From assembly GCA_045132235.1 (NCBI GenBank), contig JBGURX010000007.1, positions 62,001 to 126,000 of the forward strand: a DNA stretch of 64,000 nucleotides, in the 5' to 3' direction. Below the pieces are notes generated by a model that saw nothing but the letters and a program-made list of their open reading frames with translations, was not told the DNA's origin and ran no database searches. Numbering within the stretch: position 1 is the first letter of the stretch; each line of letters begins with the position of its first letter. The position numbers were made by a program, and so were the translations under genes. The DNA is from UBA1756 sp045132235. GTDB taxonomy: Bacteria > Bacteroidota > Bacteroidia > Bacteroidales > WCHB1-69. Shown one piece after another: positions 1-8,565 of the stretch.

Positions 1-289
1 GCTTGTAGATGGAAGCCACAAAGCCGCAAATGTCGGTGGTGATGCCGCCGCCCACACCGAGCAACAGCACGTCGCGGTCGGCATGAAGCTCCAACAGCTT
101 CTGTATCACCTCCTCAACCGTCTGCATCGTCTTATGCCGCTCTTCCGCCACCACCTCAATCTTCTCAAACGGGAAAAGATTTCCATACAACACCTCCACC
201 CTGCGGTCGATCACCGCTACCACACGCCGCGTGCCAACCAACTGCTGCAACTCCTTCCCAAATTCTTTAAAATCTACACCAACCATCAT
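1..289 (-). CDS. aroB: 3-dehydroquinate synthase, N-terminal part (cut by window edge)
   Basis: Partial gene of 96 codons that runs off the left edge. Reading the minus strand from the ATG at 289 (a second ATG follows at 286) gives a nucleotide-binding N-terminus: a strand with VVAVIDRRV, then near the cut the motif GVGGGITTDICGFVAS, the NAD-binding glycine-rich loop typical of dehydroquinate synthase (GGGvxxDxxGFxAS). The enzyme converts DAHP to 3-dehydroquinate, the second step of the cytoplasmic shikimate pathway. It starts 11 nt after the uvrC stop and is probably the last or near-last gene of the porW-to-aroB operon. The family call is firm; completeness cannot be judged. Confidence 0.9.
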   Translation of the reverse strand, partial: MMVGVDFKEFGKELQQLVGTRRVVAVIDRRVEVLYGNLFPFEKIEVVAEERHKTMQTVEEVIQKLLELHADRDVLLLGVGGGITTDICGFVASIYK

Positions 290-300
290 ACTAAAAAATG

Positions 301-2097
301 TTAATGTGAGGATTTGAAATATTCAACAATCGTCTTTGCCTTGGCAGGTCCCACCACCGCGGCCAGCTCCGCCTCCGAGGCCTCCTTGATGCGCTTCACG
401 CTTTTGAACTTCTGCAACAGTTTCTCCTTGGTGGACTTGCCAATTCCCTTAATATCATCCAGATCGGAATGGGCAAAGCCCTTCTGAAACTTTTTGCGAT
501 GGTGCGTGATGGCGAAGCGATGCACCTCATCCTGAATGGAGGCCAACAGGTAGAAGAGCGGAGATTTGACATTGATACCCACAATTTTAGGGGGAAAGCC
601 GTACAACAGTTCATTGGTGCGATGCTGATCGTCTTTGGCCAACCCCGCGATGGGGATCTCCACTTTCAGCTCGTCGCACACCACCTGTCGCACCACTTCC
701 ATCTGGCCTTTTCCACCATCAGTGAGAATGAGGTCGGGCAGGGATTTCCCCTCCTCTATAAGGCGGGAATATCGCCGGCGCACCACCTCCTTCATGGAGG
801 CATAGTCGTCAGGGCCCTCCACTGTTTTGATGTTGAAATGGCGGTACTCCTTCTTGTTGGGCTTCGCATTCACGAACTGCACCATGGCCGCCACCGCGTA
901 GTCGCCCTGGAAGTTGGAGTTGTCGAAACACTCGATGACCGTAGGCGGCTTGGGCAGTCCCAGCTCTTTTTGCAGCTGGTTCAACACCTGTTGTCCACGC
1001 CGGTTGGGGTCCACGAGGTCACGCCGCTTGTTCTTCTCGTACATGTAGGTGAGCGCGTTTTTCTGCGAGAGGTCCAGCAGCTTCTTCTTGTCGCCCCGCT
1101 GCGGCACCGTCACGGCAATGTCCTGCAGCTGGGCTTCCGGCAGGAAGGGCAGCAGCACCGTGGCGCTGAATTCGCCGAAGCGATCCCGCAGCTCCACCAT
1201 GCCCTGCAGCAGCAGCTCCTCCGTGGTCTTCTCCAACTTATGCGCAATTTCAAGCGTATAAGACTGAATCACAGACCCTTCCATCACCCTCATAAAATTC
1301 ACGTAGGCACTCTGCTCATCTTCCGCAATGGTAAACACGTCGAGGTTGGAGATGTCGGGGTTCACCACCACCGATTTCCCCTTAAATTGTGTTAAAATGT
1401 CCAGCTTCTCTTTCACCTCCTGCGCCTTTTCGAACTCCATCTGCGCAGAAAAATCCATCATTTTTTCATGCAGTTTTCGGATGATGGACTGCGAATTTCC
1501 TTTTAATATCTCAATGATATTGTGAATGTTAGACTGATATTCCTCTTGTGAAATCTTGCCGGCGCACGGTCCCGGACAGCGATGGAGCTGGTATTTCAGG
1601 CAGGGGCGTTCGCTCTGGCGGAACAGCTTGCAGGTACGCACGGGGAAAATCTCCATCAACGTATGGAAGAGGGCGTTCATGTACTTCACGGAGGCGTAAG
1701 GGCCGAAGACCTCCTGCCGGCTCCGATCGGGCGAGCGGGTGACAAACACCTTCGGGAATGCCTCCTTCGTGACGGCAATCCATGGATAGGTCTTGTCGTC
1801 CTTCAGCATGATGTTGTACTTGGGCTTGTACTCCTTGATGAGCGTGTTTTCCAGCAGCAAGGCCTCCCACTCGGTATCGACCACCGTGGTCTGGATGTCG
1901 CGGATCTTGGTGACGAGCATCCGCACCTTGGAGGAGTCATGGTTTTTGTTGAAATAGGAGGAGACGCGCCGTTTGAGGTTCTTGGCCTTGCCGACATAAA
2001 TCACCTTGCCGCTCTCGTCGAGATAGCGATAGACGCCCGGTTTAGTGGAGAGGGCGGAAAGAATCAGCTGGATTTTACTCTTGTCGGCCGTGCTCAT
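301..2097 (-). CDS. uvrC: Excinuclease ABC subunit C
   Basis: Nucleotide excision repair endonuclease that makes both incisions around a lesion with UvrB. Seen in order: an N-terminal GIY-YIG nuclease (GVY at about residue 21, VIYVGKAKNLKRR at 33-45), a cysteine-containing linker (CLKYQLHRCPGPCAG), a UVR motif (about 190-225), the RNase H-like second nuclease with acidic residues in ECFDNSNFQG and LILTDGGKGQ and a late histidine in ITHHRKK, and C-terminal helix-hairpin-helix repeats (DLDDIKGIGKSTKEKLL). About 598 residues, usual for the family. I chose ATG 2097 because AAAGGAG lies just before it and the N-terminus then has normal length; ATG 2127, ten codons earlier, is possible. The gene overlaps the upstream membrane-protein gene by 23 nt, which suggests translational coupling. 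Confidence 0.96.
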   Translation of the reverse strand: MSTADKSKIQLILSALSTKPGVYRYLDESGKVIYVGKAKNLKRRVSSYFNKNHDSSKVRMLVTKIRDIQTTVVDTEWEALLLENTLIKEYKPKYNIMLKDDKTYPWIAVTKEAFPKVFVTRSPDRSRQEVFGPYASVKYMNALFHTLMEIFPVRTCKLFRQSERPCLKYQLHRCPGPCAGKISQEEYQSNIHNIIEILKGNSQSIIRKLHEKMMDFSAQMEFEKAQEVKEKLDILTQFKGKSVVVNPDISNLDVFTIAEDEQSAYVNFMRVMEGSVIQSYTLEIAHKLEKTTEELLLQGMVELRDRFGEFSATVLLPFLPEAQLQDIAVTVPQRGDKKKLLDLSQKNALTYMYEKNKRRDLVDPNRRGQQVLNQLQKELGLPKPPTVIECFDNSNFQGDYAVAAMVQFVNAKPNKKEYRHFNIKTVEGPDDYASMKEVVRRRYSRLIEEGKSLPDLILTDGGKGQMEVVRQVVCDELKVEIPIAGLAKDDQHRTNELLYGFPPKIVGINVKSPLFYLLASIQDEVHRFAITHHRKKFQKGFAHSDLDDIKGIGKSTKEKLLQKFKSVKRIKEASEAELAAVVGPAKAKTIVEYFKSSH

Positions 2098-2539
2098 TGC
2101 GCTCCTTTTCTTTCTGGGCTTCCTCATCCCTCAGCTCCTGCAAACGGCTGTTCTCCTTTTTGAGGATGAAAATCTCGCAGATGGCGAAGATGAGGTAGAT
2201 GACCATGAATGCCCCGGCGAAACGCCATCGGTCCTCCTTGGAGGCAATGAAATAGATGAGCAGGAAGAGCAGGCACGACATGAACTTGATGATGCGCGAG
2301 AGCATGTAGCCGGAGACGAACTTCCGCGAGTCGCGCTGCGACTGGTCGCGCAGCACCACATAGAGGCTGAAAAGCGTGACAATGAAGAAAAACAGCACAA
2401 TGAAAGGCATCGCCGGCGTGGAATAGGCCGGCAGGGCGACCTGCATGAGAATGGACAGCGCGGCCACGATGATGGAGACCACCAGCAGGTGGATGACGTA
2501 AGGGGGAACCTTGTAATTGATGCGTTTCATTTTCTTCAT
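2075..2539 (-). CDS. Four-helix inner-membrane protein next to atpZ
   Basis: 154-residue membrane protein of unknown function. Four hydrophobic segments can be seen (about residues 14-35, 42-63, 83-102 and 106-127), followed by a highly charged tail rich in E, K and R. It follows atpZ by 3 nt and overlaps uvrC. In many Bacteroidota a small membrane protein sits between the AtpI/AtpZ gene and atpB and is assumed to help ATP synthase Fo assembly, so that role is a reasonable inference. No ATP synthase structural gene follows here; uvrC does. No enzyme motif is visible. Confidence 0.75.
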   Translation of the reverse strand: MKKMKRINYKVPPYVIHLLVVSIIVAALSILMQVALPAYSTPAMPFIVLFFFIVTLFSLYVVLRDQSQRDSRKFVSGYMLSRIIKFMSCLLFLLIYFIASKEDRWRFAGAFMVIYLIFAICEIFILKKENSRLQELRDEEAQKEKERNEHGRQE

Positions 2540-2542
2540 CGG

Positions 2543-2755
2543 CTATTCCTCTTTTTTATGAGTCAGTTTGTGAATCATCACATACATGGCAAGGGCGATG
2601 GAAGCCAAAGAGCACACAATGACAAAAAGGGGCGAGAGGTTGAGCCAGCGGTCCAACCTCACACCTCCGTATGCGCCGATGGCAATAATGACGCCCATCT
2701 GGACGGCCAGTCCAGCATAGCTGGCGCCGGCATCCCATTGCCTATTGCCACTCAT
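2543..2755 (-). CDS. atpZ: AtpZ/AtpI-family small membrane protein
   Basis: 70-residue protein with two transmembrane helices (about 12-32 and 43-62) around a short loop with VRLDRWLNLSP. The GxxxDxxL loop and size match the AtpZ/AtpI family, which assists assembly or ion handling of F-type ATP synthase. It lies 6 nt after the bactofilin gene and 3 nt before the next membrane-protein gene, so it is clearly part of one operon. The atp structural genes normally expected nearby are absent from the window, so the functional link to ATP synthase is by family only. Confidence 0.82.
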   Translation of the reverse strand: MSGNRQWDAGASYAGLAVQMGVIIAIGAYGGVRLDRWLNLSPLFVIVCSLASIALAMYVMIHKLTHKKEE

Positions 2756-2761
2756 GAAATG

Positions 2762-3178
2762 CTATTTCTGCTGCGGCTGTTGCGGCTGGGGCTGCTGAAC
2801 GTGGGGCTGCGGAGCAGCGGCAGCCTTGCCGTTCTGAATCTTGCAGTTGCCCACAAAGGTGGCACCCGGCTCAATGGCGAGCTTGCTGGAGGCGATGTCG
2901 CCGGCCAGCACTGCCGTGGAACGCAGGGAGATGATGTCCACAGCGTTGATGTTGGCCTTCACGCGGCCCTCGATCTCAATACCGTCACAGTTGATGTCGC
3001 CTTCCACCACACCGGTCTGGCCGATGACGATTTTGGACTTGCAGTTGATGTTGCCTTTGATGGTACCGTCGATGCGGCAGTCGCTGGTGGCCTCAATGTT
3101 ACCCACCAGGCTGGTACCGGCGGCGATGGTGTTCACTCTCGTGCCATTCATGGCACCCATTTCTTCAGGTCTGTTCAT
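2762..3178 (-). CDS. Bactofilin (polymer-forming cytoskeletal protein)
   Basis: 138 residues with the repetitive right-handed beta-helix pattern of bactofilins (DUF583): successive short strands such as TSLVGNIEA, CRIDGTIKGNI, IVIGQTGVVEGDI, IEIEGRVKANI and LRSTAVLAGDI, glycine at the turns, then a flexible tail rich in P and Q. Bactofilins self-assemble into nucleotide-independent filaments that scaffold cell-shape or envelope machinery. It starts 19 nt after the porW-like gene. That neighbour relationship recurs in Bacteroidota, as far as I recall, and suggests co-expression with the secretion lipoprotein; a direct functional link is not shown. Confidence 0.9.
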   Translation of the reverse strand: MNRPEEMGAMNGTRVNTIAAGTSLVGNIEATSDCRIDGTIKGNINCKSKIVIGQTGVVEGDINCDGIEIEGRVKANINAVDIISLRSTAVLAGDIASSKLAIEPGATFVGNCKIQNGKAAAAPQPHVQQPQPQQPQQK

Positions 3179-3197
3179 AATACTCTTAATGTTTGTT

Positions 3198-5879
3198 TTA
3201 TGGTTTTAAATAATTCTTTTGAAAAAATTCTTCATACAAAACACGGGCATCCTTCTGTTTGTAGTAAATGCCGTAGTTGACAGCTCCCATGGCGTAAACG
3301 ACAATACTCTTCTCCTGAAGGTACGGATTGAAGACAGCATTGCGGATCAACCCGTTGTAGTAATCCATTGCAGCCGTGGCATTGCGGAAACGCGAAACCG
3401 TCACAATCTGCTCATCCTGATTGATATAGAAGCTGTTGAGACTCAAATTCTGCAAAGAATAGAACTCCTTGTTAAAGTCGGAAATCTGCACCTTCAAATC
3501 CATTACCTTGACTTTGTGCACATTGACAATCAGCGCCACATAGTGCCACTCGTCGGCGTTGAAGATGAACGGGCATTCACCCTGCGGCTCCGAGCTGTCT
3601 GCACTGGCATCCGCATTGCTTTGCGTCACCGGCTGGACCTCAGGCTCCAAATCGGCCAGCAGAATCCGCGCAAGGTCGGCCACCGGCAGGTCGCCATACT
3701 CGGTCACCACACCCTGCAGGGCGTTGCGGTACGGCTCTTTGCCCTGCACCTGCCCCACCGACACGGCTCTCAGGTATGCATACTTGGAACGAAGCACTCG
3801 GTCGCTACAATTGGGCATCGCCAGCTCGGAAGTCTGAATCACCTTTTGCCACTGCTTGTTCATGAAATCCTGATAAACCGTTTCATACGTATTCTCCACC
3901 TGTTTCAACTCTGCCGCCACCTTCTTGTAGTAGTCGGGCTCGCGAATCAGACGGGCATAGTCGGTATCGGCATATTTGGTGAGGATGATTTCCTTGGGCT
4001 GCTCGGCCTTGCCGTTCTTCATCTGGCTGTAGTTGAGATACAGCAGGTACAGCACCGCCGGCGAAAGCTCCGCATCAGGGAACCGCTGATAGTATTTCTC
4101 CAACATCTCACAGCCGCGGGGACGGTCGTTGAGAAGGTCAAGATAGATGATGGCCGCCTGATACAACGCTTCGGCAATCATCCGGTTCGAGGTGTCCATC
4201 GCGCCCTCGGTAAGCGGCAGATCCTGCGTGTAGTACCGCTCCTTCTCGGGGTCGGTCTCGCGCTTCAAAATCGGATTGCCATCCTCGTCGTATTCCGTGT
4301 CGTCACCCTCCGCCTTGGGGTTGTTCATGTTGGCCATATCCTCAAACGAAAGCTGCTGCTTGTTGCTGATACGCCAGTTGTCCTCCAGCTTACGGTTGCC
4401 CCACTTGCGCAAGAATTCGGTCTTACCCGCCGCCATCAGGGTGGAGTTGTAGAAATACCACTTGCCTGAACTGCCTTGGTTGTTGAGCTGGTTGTTGTAA
4501 TTGGCATAGCCGAGGGCACTCTGCAAAGCCAGCTCCTTGTCGCGCTCCTCTTTCTCCCGTCTGGCCTTTTCCTGCTTGTACTCGTTGATTTTTCCCTTCA
4601 CCCAGCGCTCCCGCTCCTTCTCGCTCATCTTGGCGATGCGCTGCAAGCTGTCCTGCACCACCACCACCTGCAAGTTGTCCACCAACTCAGTCAAGACCTG
4701 CGACTTATGCTTGATTTCAGCATAGTTGGGATAGGTCTTGGGCATGGAAACGGTGGCGGTATCGTAGTAGGCTTTGGCCTGCGGGTACTTTTCCTGCTCG
4801 AAGTAAAGCTCAGCCAACCGGAGCGCGGAATGGGTGCGCTGGAAGTCGTTGTTGGAATAGGCCGCCACCGACTTGGCCAGCTTGTCCATCTGTGCCGTGG
4901 TGTCCTCGTCAATGCGGTCGATTTCCGACAAAGCATAGTAAATCTGGTCGTAGTAATCCTTGTTTTTCTCCTCCGCCAGCATCTTGTTCAACTCCTTGAT
5001 AATCTGGCTGCGCTTGGCGGGACTTCCGTCGTAGTTGGTGGCCAGATGCATGCGCGCATTGAACTCCAAGTCGTAGTCGGGACTGTGCTTCGACACCCAC
5101 ATAAAGTAGTCGTGCGCCATGGAAGGCTGCTCCTCCAGCTCATACAACTGACCGAGGATGAAGTACATACGAGTCTTGAAGAGTTTTTTAGGCTTGTTTT
5201 TCAGTACATCGTCAATGTAGTTGATGGCGGTCTGTCGGTCGCCGTTGGGTGCGGTGAGGTGATACTCGGCACCGGCAGCGGCGTACTGCAGGTTCAGCTT
5301 CTTCGACTTCTTCGGCTCCACATAGTAGCGCGCCTCGTTGATGATGTCTTCCGCTTGCCCGTAGTAGCCCATCCGCAGGGCAGCACGGGCATTCCAAATC
5401 ATCGCTTCCTCCACGCAATTGCCGTTTTTGTGGGTGGTGAGAATGTAGTTGAAAATGCGCTGCGCCTGCTGGTAGTCCTGCTTGTAGAAATAGGCCTTGC
5501 CCATCATCAGGTAGGCATCGTCAATATTCTTCACATACTCCTTCCCCTTGAAAAACATCGAGTGCTTGTAGATGCACTTCGACCCCTTCTCAATCACGCG
5601 GTCCATCGAGGGATAAATGGTCGAAAGTTCCTCTTTGGGAGGATAGACATAGATGGGAAGCGTGGTGATGTAATTGTCCTTGCAGAGCTTGGCGTGCTCC
5701 TCCTCGCCGTTTTTCAATGCTTCCTTTCCATTGAAATTCACATTGAAGCGCGAAGTCATGTTATGGAAGCCACGATTGATGGGCGTGTTTTTCCGCGTTG
5801 AGCAGCCACACAAGCAAATCACTGCCAACAACAAGACAGCGAAGGAGCTGATTTTAGTATGTATTTTGTTATATTTCAA
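3198..5879 (-). CDS. porW: T9SS-associated TPR lipoprotein, PorW/SprE family
   Basis: 893-residue lipoprotein. The signal peptide ends in lipobox LCGC (lipidated Cys26), followed by the family-typical stretch NTPINRGFHNMTSRFN. The rest is helical tetratricopeptide-like repeats (for example around 115-180 and 215-370), a charged K/E/R segment near 425-455, and a C-terminal globular domain. PorW/SprE lipoproteins are needed for type IX secretion and gliding and bridge the periplasmic and outer-membrane modules. The start codon is TTG at 5879: an in-frame stop lies immediately upstream and no ATG precedes the signal peptide. First gene of the operon with bactofilin, atpZ, uvrC and aroB. Its presence fits the many sorting-domain proteins in this window. 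Confidence 0.85.
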   Translation of the reverse strand: MKYNKIHTKISSFAVLLLAVICLCGCSTRKNTPINRGFHNMTSRFNVNFNGKEALKNGEEEHAKLCKDNYITTLPIYVYPPKEELSTIYPSMDRVIEKGSKCIYKHSMFFKGKEYVKNIDDAYLMMGKAYFYKQDYQQAQRIFNYILTTHKNGNCVEEAMIWNARAALRMGYYGQAEDIINEARYYVEPKKSKKLNLQYAAAGAEYHLTAPNGDRQTAINYIDDVLKNKPKKLFKTRMYFILGQLYELEEQPSMAHDYFMWVSKHSPDYDLEFNARMHLATNYDGSPAKRSQIIKELNKMLAEEKNKDYYDQIYYALSEIDRIDEDTTAQMDKLAKSVAAYSNNDFQRTHSALRLAELYFEQEKYPQAKAYYDTATVSMPKTYPNYAEIKHKSQVLTELVDNLQVVVVQDSLQRIAKMSEKERERWVKGKINEYKQEKARREKEERDKELALQSALGYANYNNQLNNQGSSGKWYFYNSTLMAAGKTEFLRKWGNRKLEDNWRISNKQQLSFEDMANMNNPKAEGDDTEYDEDGNPILKRETDPEKERYYTQDLPLTEGAMDTSNRMIAEALYQAAIIYLDLLNDRPRGCEMLEKYYQRFPDAELSPAVLYLLYLNYSQMKNGKAEQPKEIILTKYADTDYARLIREPDYYKKVAAELKQVENTYETVYQDFMNKQWQKVIQTSELAMPNCSDRVLRSKYAYLRAVSVGQVQGKEPYRNALQGVVTEYGDLPVADLARILLADLEPEVQPVTQSNADASADSSEPQGECPFIFNADEWHYVALIVNVHKVKVMDLKVQISDFNKEFYSLQNLSLNSFYINQDEQIVTVSRFRNATAAMDYYNGLIRNAVFNPYLQEKSIVVYAMGAVNYGIYYKQKDARVLYEEFFQKNYLKP

Positions 5880-5908
5880 TTACTTACGTATTTACATAAA
5901 ATAGACCG

Positions 5909-5916
5909 CAAAAATA
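5909..5916 (-). promoter_or_regulatory. -7 promoter element for the porW operon
   Basis: TATTTTTG on the minus strand matches the Bacteroidota -7 consensus TAnnTTTG and lies about 30 nt upstream of the TTG start in an AT-rich spacer. No convincing -33 element was picked out. Confidence 0.55.
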
Positions 5917-6026
5917 ACGAATATTATTTAATAATATTTTGCTGTTGATAACTTTTTATTGAAGAGGGAATGATGGGGAAATTTTAATTATAATAATTTG
6001 ATTTTCAATATTTTAATAAAACAAAT

Positions 6027-6052
6027 AAAAAAGCCCGTGCAAAAACACGGGC
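6027..6052 (-). terminator. Rho-independent terminator after the CpxP-like gene
   Basis: Perfect 7-bp stem (GCCCGTG at 6033-6039 with CACGGGC at 6046-6052) and a 6-nt loop. Read on the minus strand it is followed directly by six T residues. It lies about 40 nt downstream of the stop at 6095 and ends that single-gene transcript. Confidence 0.85.
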
Positions 6053-6094
6053 CCAACAATAAGAGTGAAATGATCGAATGCCGGTAATTTCGGC

Positions 6095-6688
6095 TTAATG
6101 GGCTGATTTGGATGGGGCGGCCTCCATGCATTTCTGGGGGCATTTCCCCTTTTCGGCGGGTACGGCCTCTTTGCAGGAGCCATCCTTCTTATGGTTGGCT
6201 GCCGAGCGTTTGAACTTGCGGTCCAGCTGATAGTACTCGTTCACCTGCTTTGCGGAGAGGCACTTGGAGATGGACTGGAGGAACTTCGACTCAGCCTCCA
6301 GCAGCTGGCGGCGCGTCTCCAAACGGGTTTTATACAAAATCATAATCTGATCATCGGAAAGATACTGGATGCTGTCGGGGGCAACATGATGGTCGATGCC
6401 CGCCTCACGCATTATCTCGCGGCTCTTCTGAAAAGCCTCGAACTCCGCTTTTGCATACGCATTAAAAGCTTCCCAGAAGGGTTCTTTCTGTTTTTCATCC
6501 AATTTGAAATGGGTTTCAAGATACTCCTTCTTGAGCTTCATGACAGCTTGGCAATCCTGCGAACCGCATTTGGAATGCCCTTCTTTGGAAATCTGTGTGC
6601 TCTGTTTTTTTGCAGATTCTACCTGCCCCTGTGCCATGGTTGCGCCTGCAAAACAGACCAGCAGACACATAATCAATATTTTTTTCAT
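6095..6688 (-). CDS. Secreted helical protein resembling CpxP/Spy-type stress proteins
   Basis: 197 residues. Start at ATG 6688 gives a clean signal peptide (MKKILIMCLLVCFAGATMAQ); an upstream extension would bury it. The mature part is helical and charged, with a motif FKLDEKQKEPFWEAFNAY resembling the LTxxQ helices of periplasmic CpxP/Spy proteins, then long amphipathic helices (RRQLLEAESKFLQSISKCLS), and a cysteine- and lysine-rich tail (CKEAVPAEKGKCPQKCM). It is probably a periplasmic chaperone-like or metal-responsive protein. Monocistronic, divergent from the sugar transporter and closed by a hairpin terminator. The CpxP relation is weak inference from composition and spacing. Confidence 0.7.
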   Translation of the reverse strand: MKKILIMCLLVCFAGATMAQGQVESAKKQSTQISKEGHSKCGSQDCQAVMKLKKEYLETHFKLDEKQKEPFWEAFNAYAKAEFEAFQKSREIMREAGIDHHVAPDSIQYLSDDQIMILYKTRLETRRQLLEAESKFLQSISKCLSAKQVNEYYQLDRKFKRSAANHKKDGSCKEAVPAEKGKCPQKCMEAAPSKSAH

Positions 6689-6771
6689 AATAAAAAGATT
6701 TAGTTGCAAAACGAAAACGATGACTTTGACGAAAAAGGAGAAAGTGGGTTTAAAATAAAGTAAGAATTTTG

Positions 6772-6779
6772 TAATTTTG
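6772..6779 (+). promoter_or_regulatory. -7 promoter element for the FucP-family gene
   Basis: TAATTTTG matches TAnnTTTG and sits 19 nt before the ATG at 6799, implying a short 5' UTR. Confidence 0.6.
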
Positions 6780-6798
6780 CAGCCGTAAATCATTAACC

Positions 6799-8124
6799 AT
6801 GGAACAAAAGAACAGATACGCATTCAGTTTATTTGTCATCGGCACGTTGTTTTTCGTGTTCGGCTACATCACTTGGGTCAACAGCATTGTGATGCCCTTT
6901 TTGAAGGAAGCCTGCAACCTCACCACCTTTGAGGCTTCGTTTGTCCCCTTCTGCTTCTACATTTCCTATTTCGTGATGGGCATCCCTGCGTCGCTGCTCA
7001 TCCGCAAGGTGGGCTACAGCGGCGGCATGATGATCGGTCTGCTCACCATGGCCTGCGGCTCCATCCTGTTCGTGCCGGCGGCCATCACCCGCCAGTTCGG
7101 CATCTTTCTCACCGGCCAGTTCTTCATGGGCGCAGGTCTCACCGTGCTGCAGGCAGCCACCAACCCCTACGCCACCATCCTCGGTCCCATCGAGACCGCC
7201 GCACGGCGCATCAGTATCATGGGCGTGTGCAACAAATTCGCCGGTGTCATCGGCATCTACACCATCTACAAAGCCCTCTTCTCCGGCCTCGACCAAGAGC
7301 TGGCACTGCTGAAAGAAGGCGTACTGACCAACGAGGCCGCCGAAGCCACCCGCCAGCATCTCGCCCAGCAGGTCATCCTGCCCTACATCATCATCACCGC
7401 AGTGTTCATCCTGCTGGTGGTTTTCATCAAACTGGCCAAACTGCCCCGCATCAATACCGAAACAAAGGAGGGAGAACAGAACGACTCTCTCTTCTCCAAA
7501 AAATACACCTACCTCTGGCTGGGTGTGTTCGCCATCTTCTTCTATGTGGGCGCCGAAGTCATCGCCATCGACTACCTCATCCCTTACGGCAACGACCTCC
7601 ACATCGCCGAGAGCGTGAGCAAGGACTTCCCCACCTACGCCATGTTCGCCCTCATCGTGGGCTACTTCGTGGGACTGCTCACCGTGCCGAAGATGATCTC
7701 GCAACGGCAGGCACTCGTCACCAACCTCATTATCGCCATCGTTTTGGCCTTTGTAGCCATCTACTCACAATCATTCATCCACCTCTTCAAGCCCGACCTT
7801 GACCCTGTAGCAGCCTACTCGATGTCAGCCCGTCTCTCCATCGCCTGCATCATCATGCTCAGCTTCGCCCACGCCATCATGTGGCCCGCCATCTGGCCGC
7901 TCTCCATCCACGACCTCGGCAAACATACCGAGCTGGCCTCCGGACTGCTCGTCATGGCTATCGCCGGCGGCGGTGTCATGTCGCTGATATACGGCAAACT
8001 GTGCGAACTCCCACAAGTGGGACACCAAAAAGGCTACCTGCTGCTGTTCGTCTGCTATATCTACATCCTCTTCTTCGCCACGATGGGATACAAATTTGAT
8101 GGGAGTAAGAGAGTTAAGAGTTAA
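6799..8124 (+). CDS. FucP-family sugar:H+ symporter (MFS)
   Basis: 441-residue inner-membrane carrier with about 12 hydrophobic segments and features of the FucP/GluP branch of the major facilitator superfamily: FFVFGYITWVNSIVMPFLK in helix 1, a glycine-rich GFFxxAxx-like helix and the AATNPYATILGP segment. Such proteins import fucose, glucose or galactose with protons; the exact sugar cannot be told from sequence. The last codons (SKRVKS and the TAA) lie within a low-complexity intergenic repeat (8106-8161), so the C-terminus may have been extended or replaced by the repeat. No sugar-catabolic gene is adjacent. Confidence 0.88.
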   Translation: MEQKNRYAFSLFVIGTLFFVFGYITWVNSIVMPFLKEACNLTTFEASFVPFCFYISYFVMGIPASLLIRKVGYSGGMMIGLLTMACGSILFVPAAITRQFGIFLTGQFFMGAGLTVLQAATNPYATILGPIETAARRISIMGVCNKFAGVIGIYTIYKALFSGLDQELALLKEGVLTNEAAEATRQHLAQQVILPYIIITAVFILLVVFIKLAKLPRINTETKEGEQNDSLFSKKYTYLWLGVFAIFFYVGAEVIAIDYLIPYGNDLHIAESVSKDFPTYAMFALIVGYFVGLLTVPKMISQRQALVTNLIIAIVLAFVAIYSQSFIHLFKPDLDPVAAYSMSARLSIACIIMLSFAHAIMWPAIWPLSIHDLGKHTELASGLLVMAIAGGGVMSLIYGKLCELPQVGHQKGYLLLFVCYIYILFFATMGYKFDGSKRVKS

Positions 8125-8161
8125 GAGTAAAAAGTTAAGAGTGAAAAGTTAAGAGTAAAAA
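8106..8161 (+). repeat. Low-complexity TTAAGAGT-type repeat
   Basis: Imperfect tandem copies of units such as AGTTAAGAGT and AAAAGTTAAGAGT. It overlaps the end of the transporter gene and fills the spacer before ridA. Similar purine-rich runs occur at 10961-11003, 18924-18969, 24460-24479, 25571-25605 and 27926-27980. Confidence 0.8.
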
Positions 8162-8187
8162 ATCGAATCATTTAAAACATAAAAATC

Positions 8188-8562
8188 ATGAAGAAAGTCA
8201 TCCACACCGACAAAGCACCCAAGGCCATCGGTCCCTACAGCCAGGCCATTGAAATCAACGGAACGCTCTACATCTCCGGTCAGATTCCGGTAGATCCCGC
8301 CACCGGCAAGATCGCAGAAACCATTGAGGAACAGACAGAACAGGTGATGAAGAACATCGGCGCCATCCTCGAAGAGGCCGGCTACACCTTCGCCGACGTG
8401 GTGAAATCGACCTGCCTGCTCAGCGACATGGCCAACTTCAAACCCATGAACGAGGTTTACGCCAAGTACTACAGCACCAACCCGCCGGCCCGCGCCGCCT
8501 TCGCCGTCAAGGCCCTCCCCATGGGTGTGATGGTGGAAATTGAGACCGTGGCCGTAAAATAG
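8188..8562 (+). CDS. ridA: RidA family enamine/imine deaminase
   Basis: 124 residues, the usual length. Hallmarks are IGPYSQAI near residues 14-21, LYISGQIPVDPATG at 27-40, the loop with the key arginine in NPPARAAF (Arg102), and VEIETVAVK at the end. RidA hydrolyses reactive enamine/imine intermediates, notably 2-aminoacrylate released by PLP-dependent dehydratases, protecting PLP enzymes in the cytoplasm; it works as a trimer. It heads a compact run with the phosphoesterase (3-nt gap) and the next two genes. Confidence 0.95.
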   Translation: MKKVIHTDKAPKAIGPYSQAIEINGTLYISGQIPVDPATGKIAETIEEQTEQVMKNIGAILEEAGYTFADVVKSTCLLSDMANFKPMNEVYAKYYSTNPPARAAFAVKALPMGVMVEIETVAVK

Positions 8563-8565
8563 GCC

